Shown: positions 11,461-22,514 of the stretch, piece by piece | Layout of the letters: every line of letters starts with the position of its first letter | Position numbering within the stretch: the stretch's first letter is position 1 | Source of the DNA: Siphonodentalium dalli | Lineage: Eukaryota > Mollusca > Scaphopoda > Gadilida > Siphonodentaliidae | DNA length: 64,000 bases | Assembly: GCA_032622095.1 (NCBI GenBank) | Contig: CP136061.1 | Coordinates: 214,860,373-214,924,372 of the forward strand | Direction: 5' to 3' | Notes under the pieces: model-generated | Told to the model about the DNA's origin: nothing | Seen by the model: only the letters and a program-made list of their open reading frames with translations | The model's database searches: none | Made by a program: the position numbers and the translations under genes

Positions 11461-12015
11461 AATGGATTTCAAAGATTTGTGGTATATGAGTTCACCTGAC
11501 CATTACCTAGAACGAGTTCGCAAGCCAGGTCCGGCCGGATATTTTTACCGGAGTTATTGGACTTTGTTTATTATTTTTGTCGAATTTACCAAATAGCAAA
11601 TAGACGACGTCACAGGGCTCATTTCCACAAATCTCAAAGATATTTGATATATGAGTTCACCTGACATTTGATATATGAGTTCACCTGACCACTAACTAGA
11701 ATGAGTTTGCAAGCCAGGTCCGGCCGGATATTTTTACCGGAGTTATTGGACTTTGTTTATTATTTTTGTCGAATTTACCAAATAGCAAATAGACGACGTC
11801 ACAGGGCTCATTTCCACAAATGTCAACAGATTTCAAATATTTTTGGTATATGAGTTCACATGACCAGTATCTAGAACGAGTTCGCAAACCAGGTCCAGCC
11901 AGATATTTTCAGCAGAGTTATTGGACTTTGTTTATTATTTTTGGTGCAAATGGACGACGTCACATGGCTAATTTCCACAAATGTCAGTACCTAAAATGAG
12001 TTCGCAAGCCATTTT
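11461..12015. repeat. Three-unit tandem repeat, about 175-190 bp
   Basis: Units are anchored by gagttcacctgacc at 11488, 11677 and 11852 (last copy gagttcacatgacc), with a partial fourth ending near 12011. Each contains ccaggtccggccggatattt-like sequence and agacgacgtcac. The second unit has an extra internal duplication of tatatgagttcacctgac. Confidence 0.85.
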
Positions 12016-14254
12016 GACAAAATTCCACCTCTTGTTTAGCATATACTGAGAATGCAAACATTATTGAGAATGTACTTCCCCAACTGCACAATTCGGCGGG
12101 GGATACCGTCGTCTGCGACTGCTTGTTTAGTCTTCAATCAGACGGTGGTCTCATGTGTAATTTCATGATCAATGCTCTGGGTACCATCAATAGAATTAAT
12201 GGGTTGCTTTATGAGTATTTCAGGTGCAAGGAAGTGACTACTTTTCAGTGATAAATACAACAAATTTCTCCGTCACATTATATATTTGCCCAATGCGGCC
12301 TCATTTATTTTTCCCTGGCAGAAACCCTGCCCTACACGTCACATGACTGGTAAAATAGTCCAATAGTCCTATTCAACTTATAATATACCTTTGCTGGCGA
12401 ATACAGACATCGACAAACAATAATTCGGTACTTGATAATAACAATAATAATGTTTTTCTCAGGCATTTCGCTCCATTATGATTTTCCAGGGTGTTGCGGT
12501 CCATTATCGGACCTCCATTAGTGATTAGCGGGGGTGGGTGGGTACCCGAGGCCGGAAACAGTTTTTGACCACCTTTTTTGCTTTTTTTTTTCATTGACAT
12601 ATTTTCAACTGTTTTAAACATATTTGTTTATATGTTGTGGCTTGTTGCAATATGAGAAGCACTAATACATTCAATATTGTTATAATTACCCCCATAAGTT
12701 GATATAAAATGGAAAAATAGTGAATATTGTGGGGGTGGGTCCCAAAATTTTCATTGATTTTTTTTGCGCGCAAATTTTTTTTATTGTGTCTGTTTCAGTT
12801 TGCTTGGCAGTTTTTATATTGAAATTTGTCTAGTTCACGGTGTAGATCAATAACAAAATACTTCAGATAGCTCTAGGGTAGGGTGAACTTAATGCAGTCT
12901 GACAATATCAGCTGACAACTCATGACAGAATATTACAATAATTATTATAATTCATGACAGTCTCTTTACTCATACAGTTAGTTGATGCATGAGTGTAATG
13001 TATGAATAAGTATTTGTATCAGTGTTTGTATACTAAATTGATTTTTAAATATACTTTTGTCAAATAATTATTTGAATTGTCAAATTATTAGTTTCAGTGT
13101 TGTTGACAACCATCAGTAAGTAAATAAGTAGACATGAAATAAAGTTTAATAACATTTATTGAAAGAAAAACAAATATAACCTTCCTTGGATAGTCTTCTG
13201 AAAAGCATAAAAATATTATTTAAATAGATGTGAAGAGGGGCCAGGACACATTACAGTTTTGTTCACATTGTAATTATTACATGTATATCCTATAACTACC
13301 TGCATATACTACAATGTAAATGACACTTAATATCTAATTCAGGCTAATTTGAAAATTATCAAAGAAGAAAACTTAATTTACTTAATTATTGTATATTTAT
13401 AAGATGATGTGCATGCAAGGTGGTCTAGTTTGAAGGCACACATAAAGGTCATGTACACAATGTGTGTGAATTTCTTATTGCACATGAATTCCATCCAGTA
13501 CATGACCGAAGTTCAGTTCTGATTGTCCAAATGAATCTCAGTAATATACATCCGTGTATATGGATTTGGCACTAAATTGACCATCAACGTTCAAACTCAA
13601 AGGGTTAAGCCATTATTTTAGGCAAAGTTCTAAGTCGTAATGCGAGGTCGGGTCGGTGGTCATGCAGGCATACATAAAAGTTAATTCGTACACTGGTTCA
13701 TATGTACATTTTCCTTTTTGGTATTACTATAGGCTCTTGGCCTACTAGTTGATGCTGGTTGATGTCTGAAAAAAGATAAATTTAATTTTGTGTAATTTTT
13801 TATTCTACTATAGGCCCTAACACTGGCCCTAGTTATTTTTTGTTGTCATTCCAGGGGATTCAACATATTTTTCATCTACTCACACAGCTGTACTCACACA
13901 GATGAATAGGCTGGGTTATAAATTTACCAATATAATCACATCATATTCTACCTTTGTTGATTGCTTAGAGTTCAATTTTGCACATGTTTGTTAATAGGAA
14001 GTAACATTTAATTTGGTCTTTCAAAGAAGGGACCATTATAGAGCGGTTGGTCGTTTTAACAGAGGAGACCAACATAAAGCTTTGATGTTTTGGGGTGGGT
14101 GTCTAAAATTTTATGAAAAAAAAATGCAAGAAAGGGTGGGTGGGTGTAAAAAAATGGAAATGTAAAAAAAAGACCCCCATGTCTCGCAACTTTTTTATGC
14201 CCCCCCCCCTGATTACCTCGCCTTTATATAGTCCGTGTGGGGAGAAGCTTCGTT
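12016..14254. other. Gene-poor AT-rich stretch
   Basis: No supportable gene. It includes poly-T and GGGTGGG-containing low-complexity patches near 12530-12780 and 14090-14160, and a TTAA-element-like end (actcaaagggttaa) at 13594-13608. Confidence 0.45.
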
Positions 14255-14455
14255 GTGATTGGCTATTGCCATATATGGTTATCATGTGTGGAATGGTTCT
14301 CATATGGTTCTCATAAATGGTTCTCATGTGGTTTTCATAATGGTTCTCATGTGTGGGATAGATGGTTCTCATGTGTGGGATGGTTCTCATATGGTTCTCA
14401 TAAATGGTTCTCATGTGGTTTTCATATATGGTTCTCATGTGTAGGCTGGTTCTCA
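14255..14455. repeat. ATGGTTCTCAT minisatellite
   Basis: About a dozen imperfect copies of an 11-18-nt unit built on ATGGTTCTCAT and ATGTGTGGGATGG. All three forward frames stay open across it only because of the repeat, so the open frames here are not genes. Confidence 0.85.
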
Positions 14456-14568
14456 AGCCCACAGTTAGGGTCCCAGGGGCAGGCCAGAGCGCGGAATAGG
14501 GTTCCAGAATCCCATGGGAAAAAACATTTTCATTTCTAATCCTGAAAAATGCTATGTCCTTGCATCTA

Positions 14569-14733
14569 CAGTAATGCCCCAAATAATCGAATCCTTAACC
14601 ACAGCAGAAATATGGGTAATTTTTCAGGATTTAGTCGGAAATATGGCTTGTTGCCATTCATCGGAAAGCTCTCAGTGAAAAGTTACCCATAATTCTGCTG
14701 TGGTTACAGAGTCGATTATTTAGGGCATTACTG
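14569..14733. mobile_element. Mariner/Tc1-type MITE, copy 1
   Basis: The termini CAGTAATGCCC and GGGCATTACTG are flanked by TA at 14567 and 14734. The element is almost a single long inverted repeat, with a ccacagcagaa block near each end. TA duplication and CAGT ends fit the Tc1/mariner group. Confidence 0.8.
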
Positions 14734-14938
14734 TATATCTGAAATCAGGAATCAGGAACCAATATCCCTTGAATTTATTCAAGATATTCTCACGCAATCT
14801 TCATTCATAAAAAATTAAGTATTGTAAGTCATCTCCATAGATTAGCATTGACTCATTTTATTTTAAATACCTGAATGACACTATAAACAGGGTACATGGA
14901 CCTATACTACTACAAGCTAAACCCATGCACATCTTGCA

Positions 14939-15398
14939 CAAGCCTGAGTTTAGTGTGTCTGTCATTTGCAGAATGTGGTCCCCAGAGGGTGAATTTAGTG
15001 ACGCTATCCCACATAGCAGGCTAACATCACTAAATTCACCCTCTGGTAACCTCATTCTGCTTAGGCCTCATCTTCTCTGGAAAGTTTCTTTATTATCAAA
15101 TTTCTATATAAACTTCTTCACATAGATTCTATTTCTTTTTTAGTTTAGTTTCTCTATATCCCCAAATTGGTGGATGACACACTTCATAATCGAGGTTCCC
15201 AGTGGGTATAGATCACAATATTCACCATTTGGGAACTTCAATCTGAGTCTATGTCTCCCATAGTAGATAAGGCCATGCAGAATGTGGTCCCCAGAGGGTG
15301 AATATGGTTATGCTATCCCTCTCTGTGGGATAGCGTCACTATATTTGCCCTCTGGGGACCTCATTCTGCAAATGACAGGCACACTAAACTCAGACTTG
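14939..15398. mobile_element. Foldback element with nested hairpins, copy 1
   Basis: Outer arms of about 74 nt (14939-15012 and 15325-15398) are inverted and about 90% identical; both contain ctgagtttagtgtg and gcagaatg. Each end also forms its own smaller hairpin (about 14968-15060 and 15275-15370). A diverged relative occupies 35243-35700. Confidence 0.8.
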
Positions 15399-16217
15399 AT
15401 CTTGCAGCCAGAATTTCCTGTCAGGCTAGTTTGATATATATTCATCCTATAAGCCTTTTTGCTGGGTCGCGATTTTCAAGATGGCCGATGGTTCTATATG
15501 GTCCGATTCCTAGCTTTTTATCCAACCCACCGGTAAAAGCCGGTAAAAGGTCAAAGTTGAGAAGTAGCATCCATTTGTTTACATTCGACAGCTGAGTGGG
15601 AGAATTTTTTATCAACATTTTATGGCTTAATTTCATTTATTCTGAGTGCAACTACTTGTTTAAGAATTGTTTTGTGGCCATGTCATCTATAGAGTTAGGA
15701 TCTGGTGACGATGCAGACATTCAGACGCCCTTTTTTTGTCAACGAACTTCCCACAAGTAAAGTTACTGATAAATAGCGAGTTCTTGCGTTAAAAAAATAA
15801 CTCAAAAACATACGTGATACATCCAATCTATCTACTGTGCGAAACCTACGTATTGTATGTATCCAGGGTGAGTGTTTAATTAGTTTTATGAAGTTCTCGC
15901 ACCTGCGATTCGGTAACGACCTGTTGCTATTTTATTTTGGGAATTCCCAGACTGGAGCCGTATGCTAAAAATAGATGCTACTTGTTAACTTTGACCTCCG
16001 GAGACCAAATGGCGGATTCACCGCGACTAAGTGAAGTCACTTATTGACAGAATTCTCACTGTCTAGACAAAAAATTGCAGCCTGTCTGCCCAGTGGATAC
16101 AAAGGCATTAGGTACCGGTATAACAACACATTGATTAATTAGAGCATTGCTTGGCTTAGACTTCGAGTATTGTTGACATATTCATTGTTAAAACACATTT
16201 AATGTCTCATTTTCCAG
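15399..16217. other. Possible 5' region of the 16.2-kb gene
   Basis: No definite exon. A short frame starts at ATG 15680 (MSSIELGSGDDAD...) but its phase does not join the downstream exon, so it could be untranslated leader or chance. Confidence 0.3.
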
Positions 16218-16228
16218 TGTCAGCGATC

Positions 16229-16623
16229 ATGTCCCACTCAAAGAGAAACATTGGGAGGATAAAAAATAATGTGATGTTCAATACAGGAGAGATCGTTGCC
16301 CAGGTGACAGAAATTAAGGAAGAACTCGAGAGTTATGCAGATGAGGTAAGATACTAGTAGGGTAATTAACCCTTTCTTTTCTGAATTGATACTCCCACCC
16401 AGTTATAAAAGTATATATTGGAATGGTCTATTGTTCATTTGAGTCAAATTCCAATTACTCTTATACCTATGTCTTAATTTTTAGGCAGAACAGATTCGGG
16501 ATGAGTTGTTCTCACTGGAAGGAGAGAACACCTTCTTTCAACGATGTGTTGACACAGTGCAGGTTCTCAGTGAGCGGTATGCCACAATGATAACACTAAA
16601 CAACCATATATGTGATGTACTAG
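16229..16623 (+). CDS. Two exons of an unrecognised host gene
   Basis: An acceptor (tttccag) ends at 16217. ATG 16229 opens a 39-codon exon segment that ends in GATGAG before a consensus donor gtaaga at 16346. After a 139-nt intron with a pyrimidine-rich acceptor ending ttttttag-like at 16484, a second exon (16485-16623, 46 codons plus one base) stays in the same frame and ends before gtaagt at 16624. The joined peptide (MSHSKRNIGRIKN..., then EIKEELESYADE, then AEQIRDELFSLEGE, then ERYATMITLNNHI) is acidic, helix-prone and could form a coiled coil; no family is recognised. In-frame codons before the ATG (TCA GCG ATC) allow the true start to lie in an upstream exon. Later exons were not found; the phase-1 end means the gene continues, perhaps beyond the 18-22-kb transposon. 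Confidence 0.5.
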
Positions 16624-16843
16624 GTAAGTCCAGTTATTCAACACATTAATAGAGCGCAGAACCTGTTTGAAAACCTGAAATGAATCAAAATTAATATCAC
16701 ACATCAGTCCAAAAATCAAATTACTGTTTCCGCACATGACCGACCCTACAGAAAAAGCTATTGGTTTCTGAAATTCTTTTCTTTTCTTTTCTTTTTTAAC
16801 TTTTGGGGCAGAATAATTGCTGTACAGACTAAACTTGTTTAAA

Positions 16844-17231
16844 CAGATATTTAGTACCATGGGAACCTGTGCATCTCTGATTATGAGGTCTGTCTGACTT
16901 TTTTGTAGAGTTAGTCCCCTTTTTCGACAGAAAAATATCAATACAGGGATATACATTTGTCCGAACTTTTATTACTACATTTTTTGGTTAATTTTTTTTT
17001 AACTTGGCACATATATCTATCACCATGGGAACCTGTGCATCTGTGATTATGAGGTCTGTCCAACTTTTGTTTTGTAGAGTTAGCCCCATTTTTCGACTTC
17101 AGGGGTATACCTATTTTCTATCTTTTATTCCTACATTATTTTGAATCTTAAGCACAGATATTTAGTACCATGGGAACCTGTGCACCTGCGATTATATGTC
17201 CGACTTTTGTGTGGAGTTATCCCCCTTTGTG
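16844..17231. repeat. Three diverged copies of an intronic repeat
   Basis: The block around accatgggaacctgtgca followed by gattatgaggtctgtc occurs at about 16855, 17022 and 17168, spaced about 150-165 nt. A further copy is at 35877-35945. The copies lie downstream of the exon pair, probably in its intron. Confidence 0.75.
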
Positions 17232-17974
17232 TTTCTATTAGCATACCATCCCATGCTTAAGCTCAATAGCTTATATGGTCACACAGAAACAATTGAATTT
17301 ACCCTATAGTTGGACACATGTGTTGAATGCTGCATGTAATGCATAGCCATCGGCTGATAATAGCTCATTGGATATTAATTGGACCTTGTTGTTGAGCATC
17401 AGATTTTGCTGATTGCCAAAAGAAAATCCCTTCCAATTTCTCAGTGCAATTATTAAAATATACTAACTTTTAATAAACTTACGCCTCACAGTTGGCATAT
17501 TGAATGCAATCACAGTTGTAACAGTGTAAAATCATAATTTAAATAGTCTCATATGGTTATAGTTGAACATTTCAATGCACATACCTGACAGAGGCCATTG
17601 AATAAGAAGTTATTTGTTCAATCTAACATGGACAAAAAAGAGACCTAAAAAAAACTATTAAAAGCTGACATCATTACATATTTTCATTTATCATATGACT
17701 CAATCATTATTTACGTTGGAAACTATGTCATAAATCAATTTCATATCAATTACTAATTCATATCACCTTCCGATAATTTGATTGGTTTGTTGACAAAAAG
17801 TGTGTTCTGATTGGCTGAATGGCAGGTGGGGGGCGAGCCGCATCTCTGACTAAATACAGGTCAAATTCGTGCGCGTCAATCAACGCGATGCCGAAATTCT
17901 CGCAATTATAATCTTGAAATATATAGTTTTGGACATTGTTATACGATAAATAGAATATGTAATTCGTATTTATC

Positions 17975-18011
17975 TATTAGGCCATATAAAATAAAGTGTT
18001 TGTTTCTCAGG
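17975..18011. repeat. Left TIR of the 4.2-kb transposon
   Basis: Starts TATTAGGCCATATAAAATAA and ends TTTGTTTCTCAGG. It pairs with 22129-22165 (33/37). The sequence just outside (ataaatagaatatgtaattc at 17946) also occurs at 22371 in a hairpin outside the right end. Confidence 0.85.
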
Positions 18012-18651
18012 CAACTTTTTTTTCAAAATGGTGAGGCAGGGAGGAATTTATTTTATTAATTTATTTCAGGATTTTGTGAGCATGAGGCAGGTATTTATTA
18101 ATGAAAATATTTATTTATCCAGTATATTGAATATTCCTATAGCTATTCAAGTTGTTGGTGAACTTTGTGCTCTAAGGGGTGTATTAAATCTACCTGCACC
18201 TTTTCTGGCCCGATTAGGACCACGAAACACAACTGGGTCATGTACCTTTTGTAGCTATAGATGTCACCAAACATCTGTTTTTGTGAATAGTCAGTGCTGA
18301 TGTTCAAGCCCATTTTTAATAGTCAGGATAGAATAGAAACAAGCAGTATAATGCAATCATTTATTCATATTTGGATCATATTATTGCTTTTGTGAAAGAA
18401 AAATGAAGACAAAATATGTGACAAACTGTCATTCAAAATAGTCTAAGACAAAAGAATTTGCCATCACACCTCAAGTCTGGTGGGGGGGTAGTTTCAAAAC
18501 AAAATGTTTGCGCAAAAACAAAACAAAACACAAAAAGCCATCTTGGCTGTAATTTCTTAACAAGAACACACATGTAAGCCTGGTATAAAAGTGCATCATT
18601 GCATACAAAACACATACTTGTATAATACAATGCACTTGTCAACAATGCTTA

Positions 18652-21600
18652 TCATTTTTTGCGTTTTTTAGTCTGAGCACTTGATTTGACATTTTGGGCT
18701 TTCCTCCTCCTTGTTGTTATTGGGAACTTTGATGAACAATCAGAACATTGAGGGAAACAACCATCATTTTTCAGCAAATTATTGGCATCACCACATTTGA
18801 CACAAACATCAATAAAACAATGAGAGCTATAATAGGATGTTTCAATATCATTCAAACAGGTGAAATTCTTTATATACAGCTTGTCTAAAACTTTACTGGT
18901 CTGTGGTGCCTTCTCGAAGGAGATCAAGTCTCGAATGTTTGCACCACAGCTATAATCATAGTACTGTAATACTTTATCCAATATCTGTTTCTCAACTGAT
19001 GTGAGCATGGACTTACTGTGAAGAAGCCTGGGCTTATCACACTCAACACAAGTGAGATTTTGCTTTACATTTTTAGCAGTTTGGCCTGTCAGAGTGAATG
19101 GCAACTTATTTGAAGACTCACCAGTCACTACAACAGGCTTAGACTTATTAGATGGCCTGTGTGTCTCGGTAGTTTCTTTTTTACCATAGAGATCTTCGAA
19201 TTTCAGATAATGGTTCCCTGATTCATCTGGTACAGGGTCAGGAAAATTGTGGAGTTTACCAAAATTCTCTTCAGAAAGTCTTGGTGAACCACACATTTGA
19301 CAATTTAATGAACCACATTTCTTAATTGCAAAAGTGTATCGTTTGGATACACAGCAATGATCCATGAATTTCTGCAAAGATTTTTTACCTTTGAGGTCAG
19401 CTGCACTTTTGCCATTGTCACTGATTGTGTCATCTATCTCTTGGATAGCTTTCCAGAGTGATAAAATGTCAGAATCAGTGGCAGCTTGAAACATCTGGAA
19501 ATTTTTATCCTTTAAGGATAATCTACTGATCAAATTCTCAAGAAGTGACTTAACTGGGGCAAGACTTTCTCCAACTGCATCAGAGAGACCCTCATGTTTT
19601 TCTGCGGCTTTTCTTACTGATTTCATAGTATTACAAGACTTGAGCACCTTTTCGAATTTGTCATCAACATTTTTTCTCATCAAAGCAACACAATTTAAAG
19701 CCAAATTTATGATGCTCATAATACGTTCAGGAGGGTTTCTCCAAGAGGCATTTGGGGCCGTCCTTGCCGCAACCAACATGTCGAGGTCCAAGTATTTGAA
19801 AATGCTAATGAGAGATGCTTGGACACTTAAAAAATTTGTCCGGTGGTCAGGCCCACCGTCGGTATACAACAGTAAAATAGGGGGGACCTCATTCTGACCT
19901 TGAGACAACACATTTTTTAGCTCGGTCATGTGACGCAGAGGACTGGATGCTTCAAAAATATGATCTTTAACCCCTACATGTACAGCACCCCTGTAAAATG
20001 ACCCTTCAATGTTCTCCGGTATATCAATGTTCATTATCACACTTGGAATCACAGACATTTTGGAGAAATCGTGGTCAGATGCCGCCATGACTTTGTTCTC
20101 CGACACGATGACCTGACGTCCTCGATCTACAGCTGCTAGTGGGTTCCCTGGTTCGCCGACCTTGACAAAATGTTTATCGTCCATACATATCAGTGAACAG
20201 TGATCACGGTGCTGTATCGCCATCTCCCTGAGATACCTGAATATACCCGCGCAGTAATGGTCATCTTCATGTTTTGAACGGAAAACCCTCGCTTGAACCA
20301 TGAATTTGAGTCCCAAGTCACCAGTGTACTTCAATGAAGACGATGCATATGGGTTGCGTGGTGCAAACTGGTACCTAACACATTGTTCACTCGGTATCGG
20401 TGTACCGTCCTCGCAAAGTTTTTGAACTTGTCGAACCAAGTCCGGCACTGATATGGCATTAGCCAAATAAAGAAGTTTATCGTGCCTCCGGTCTTGACAA
20501 GTCTCTTCCACAACATTTTGTAAGTATTCCTTGCACTTGGCAAAGAATGTCGAGAATTGTTTTGGGCGGCCTTCATTCTGTGAACGCAAGTCCATAATTA
20601 TATCTGGGTCTTCCTCAGAGAATGCAAATTCAGTTCTCTCATCTATCAATTTAGACAATTTGTGCTCAGAAACAGAATTGTCTCCAGTTAACCGCTTATA
20701 AATTATTCGTAGTTTGTGAGATTTCACGTCACACATTCTACCACACATGACAGAAAATTGTCGCTTCATTTCTCTGGTGTGGTATTCAGGTAAGTCTGCT
20801 TTTAACTTCTGCACAATTTTTGCATTCAGGGCAAGAGTTTCATTTTCATCACAATCTGGCTCTGTTTTCCAAATGTAGTTATATGTTCCTAAATTGTTCC
20901 CATAAGAATATGAAAACATATATGTTTTCAAAGGCATAGCCTGCGGCAAGAAATGAATGTAATGTCGTCTGGCATCAGTATCTGATGGCGTGAAATTGTC
21001 CACAGATATTGGGGTAGAATATGCTGTATCTTCTAACGCATCAACAAGAGGTTTGTACTCCGATAATTCACGCACTGGTTGTGGTTGGCTTTGGTTGGCT
21101 TGCATGTTAATCCTCTGAGTTTCTAAATAAATCAAATACCGATGGATTGCTTCTACAAAGTCAAACAGCAGTGTTTTGATTTCTGTCCAGATAGCAGCTT
21201 TCAAGAATGGCTGCTCCAGCACATCATTCAAAGTGTCATTCAAGTCTATCAATTTTCTCGAGTCAAGTTTTTGAATTTTATGTTTAGATTTAGTCGGGTC
21301 GTTGAATCCAAAGAATTGATGGAATGGCGATGGAATATGACAGGCACGCTCTTCAAGTTTCTGATAATGTGGATCTATTAGCCATAAACAATCAGAAAAA
21401 GAACTCACAAATTGACGGCCTATCATATTCACACTGTCTTTGTTGAAGCCAACATGTTTGTCATCAAGCCATTGTAAAATTGCATTTGTCAGTTCATCTC
21501 TGTTGTTATTAACTTTCACTTTTGGGGGCAGAACTAACTCCTTTTGACTATTCATCATCAAAGTGAATGCATCCTTTACTCCGCTAGCTGCCTCCTTGTC

Positions 21601-21876
21601 AGCATCATTGTCTGTGTTCTGATGTTTTAAACAAAATCGAAAATATCTTCCGAAATGTTCGACAATTTCCGCCACAGAAATACAATCGTCCGACACGATA
21701 TCGAAATCGCCGTTTTTGGATTTTGACACCGCAACAATCCAGTCAGAACTATCGATGTCGCTGGATAAAATGTCTTGCTGCATTTCCCGAATTGTGCATG
21801 CTTTATCCACGCTACGTATCGACCATTTGGTCTCCGATTTATTGCGTTCAACGACGAAATTGATTAGCGTCGCCAT
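18652..21876 (-). CDS. Putative DDE-type transposase, 1074 aa
   Basis: An intact single-exon gene; the ATG at 21876 has a favourable context (A at -3, G at +4). The centre has the spacing of an RNase H-like DDE domain: D566/D567 in ICMDDKHF, D673 in LLYTDGGPDHR and E717 in WRNPPERIMS, giving about 106 residues between the Asp and 43 to the Glu. A conserved-looking VKVGEPGNPLAAVDRGR block follows the first Asp. Cysteine groups at C854/C859/C862, C943/C946 and C1025/C1028 with C1040/C1044/C1047 look like zinc-binding modules, and the tail is very basic (RRRK, KKRKK), suiting a nuclear DNA-binding protein. The N-terminal 90 residues include a possible ubiquitin-like or protein-interaction fold, not recognised with confidence. 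Placement between matching TIRs argues for a transposase. I cannot assign a named superfamily; the active-site assignment is inference from motif spacing. A domesticated host gene is less likely, given the TIRs. Confidence 0.75.
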   Translation of the reverse strand: MATLINFVVERNKSETKWSIRSVDKACTIREMQQDILSSDIDSSDWIVAVSKSKNGDFDIVSDDCISVAEIVEHFGRYFRFCLKHQNTDNDADKEAASGVKDAFTLMMNSQKELVLPPKVKVNNNRDELTNAILQWLDDKHVGFNKDSVNMIGRQFVSSFSDCLWLIDPHYQKLEERACHIPSPFHQFFGFNDPTKSKHKIQKLDSRKLIDLNDTLNDVLEQPFLKAAIWTEIKTLLFDFVEAIHRYLIYLETQRINMQANQSQPQPVRELSEYKPLVDALEDTAYSTPISVDNFTPSDTDARRHYIHFLPQAMPLKTYMFSYSYGNNLGTYNYIWKTEPDCDENETLALNAKIVQKLKADLPEYHTREMKRQFSVMCGRMCDVKSHKLRIIYKRLTGDNSVSEHKLSKLIDERTEFAFSEEDPDIIMDLRSQNEGRPKQFSTFFAKCKEYLQNVVEETCQDRRHDKLLYLANAISVPDLVRQVQKLCEDGTPIPSEQCVRYQFAPRNPYASSSLKYTGDLGLKFMVQARVFRSKHEDDHYCAGIFRYLREMAIQHRDHCSLICMDDKHFVKVGEPGNPLAAVDRGRQVIVSENKVMAASDHDFSKMSVIPSVIMNIDIPENIEGSFYRGAVHVGVKDHIFEASSPLRHMTELKNVLSQGQNEVPPILLLYTDGGPDHRTNFLSVQASLISIFKYLDLDMLVAARTAPNASWRNPPERIMSIINLALNCVALMRKNVDDKFEKVLKSCNTMKSVRKAAEKHEGLSDAVGESLAPVKSLLENLISRLSLKDKNFQMFQAATDSDILSLWKAIQEIDDTISDNGKSAADLKGKKSLQKFMDHCCVSKRYTFAIKKCGSLNCQMCGSPRLSEENFGKLHNFPDPVPDESGNHYLKFEDLYGKKETTETHRPSNKSKPVVVTGESSNKLPFTLTGQTAKNVKQNLTCVECDKPRLLHSKSMLTSVEKQILDKVLQYYDYSCGANIRDLISFEKAPQTSKVLDKLYIKNFTCLNDIETSYYSSHCFIDVCVKCGDANNLLKNDGCFPQCSDCSSKFPITTRRRKAQNVKSSAQTKKRKK

Positions 21877-22128
21877 GGTTAAAAAGCTTGATTTTTTATG
21901 ATTACGTCATGGCTTCCCCCGCATACGTCATGGGATTTCCTGCGCGAATTACTTCCCTTCCCGGAAGTTACAAACTCCGGACTGAATTAACTCCGTTTTT
22001 GCCGGCGAAACGCACTGACCCAAAGATACTTTTGTGGTGTTTTTTTACGAGAGGAATTTATTCATTTATTAATTTTTCAGACCTAATAAAGACTTACCAT
22101 GCGCAGGTTTTCCGAACGGGCGGCGATC

Positions 22129-22165
22129 CCTGAGAAACAAACTATTAATTTTATTTGGCCTAATA
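22129..22165. repeat. Right TIR of the 4.2-kb transposon
   Basis: The reverse complement starts TATTAGGCCAAATAAAATTA and ends TTTGTTTCTCAGG. It lies 253 nt upstream of the transposase-like start codon, so the promoter must be within or next to the TIR. Confidence 0.85.
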
Positions 22166-22370
22166 AACATACAATATAATGTCACAAACTGAGAACAGAA
22201 TAGCGCACTATATCTTCGCGTGCATATTATTTCTGCTAGTTCACCAGGTGTAATTGGGCTTCCGGTGCAATGAAGTGACGTCACATTAACCTTTTGCTGC
22301 CAATGTCATATAGCTATTTAGTGATTTGTGTGCGTTTTGGACATCATAATCAATTTATAGGTGTCATATA

Positions 22371-22514
22371 ATAAATAGAATATGTAATTCGTGTTTCTCT
22401 CATATGATATTTATGAAACTCGTCACAAATTTTTCAGTTTTCTCTTGCTGGAGGCTCTTAGACACGTTTCATAAATATCATATGAGAGAAACACTCATTT
22501 CATATTCTCTATAT
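22371..22514. repeat. Hairpin, about 49-nt arms
   Basis: Arms at 22371-22419 and 22466-22514 are inverted, with the inner 29 nt perfect (contains tctcatatgatatttatgaa). The outer left arm repeats the sequence found just outside the left TIR of the transposon. An upstream TTAACCTTTTGCTGCC at 22286 may mark a TTAA-element end. Confidence 0.8.

Larger units (their letters stand above)
17975..22165 (-). mobile_element. Complete DNA transposon with 1074-aa gene, unnamed family
   Basis: Terminal inverted repeats of 37 nt at 17975-18011 and 22129-22165 match at 33 positions without gaps. Both start TATTAGGCC and end GTTTGTTTCTCAGG-like (last 13 identical). Between them lies one long intact minus-strand gene. 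The element is 4191 bp. The GGCC start recalls Harbinger termini, but the flanks are TTA/TAA in inverted, not direct, orientation; only a TA duplication is compatible. The protein does not look like a Harbinger transposase. A polyadenylation-type signal (AATAAA on the minus strand, 18364-18359) lies about 290 nt past the stop and inside the element. Confidence 0.75.

Noticed and set aside
8976-13608. 4.6-kb piggyBac-type element between TTAACCCTTTCAAC and actcaaagggttaa
   Set aside because: The termini agree only partly, and no transposase lies between them; they are more likely ends of two different elements.
14103-14582. 159-codon minus-strand and 100-codon plus-strand frames
   Set aside because: They run through the ATGGTTCTCAT minisatellite, which stays open in several frames by repetition.
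15680-15760. Short frame MSSIELGSGDDAD as first exon of the 16.2-kb gene
   Set aside because: Its best donor gives a phase that leads to a stop in the next exon.
18028-18300. 90-codon plus-strand frame inside the left end of the 4.2-kb transposon
   Set aside because: It has an ATG and no repeats, but no domain, opposes the main gene, and lies partly in AT-rich subterminal sequence; a second transposon protein is possible but not supported.
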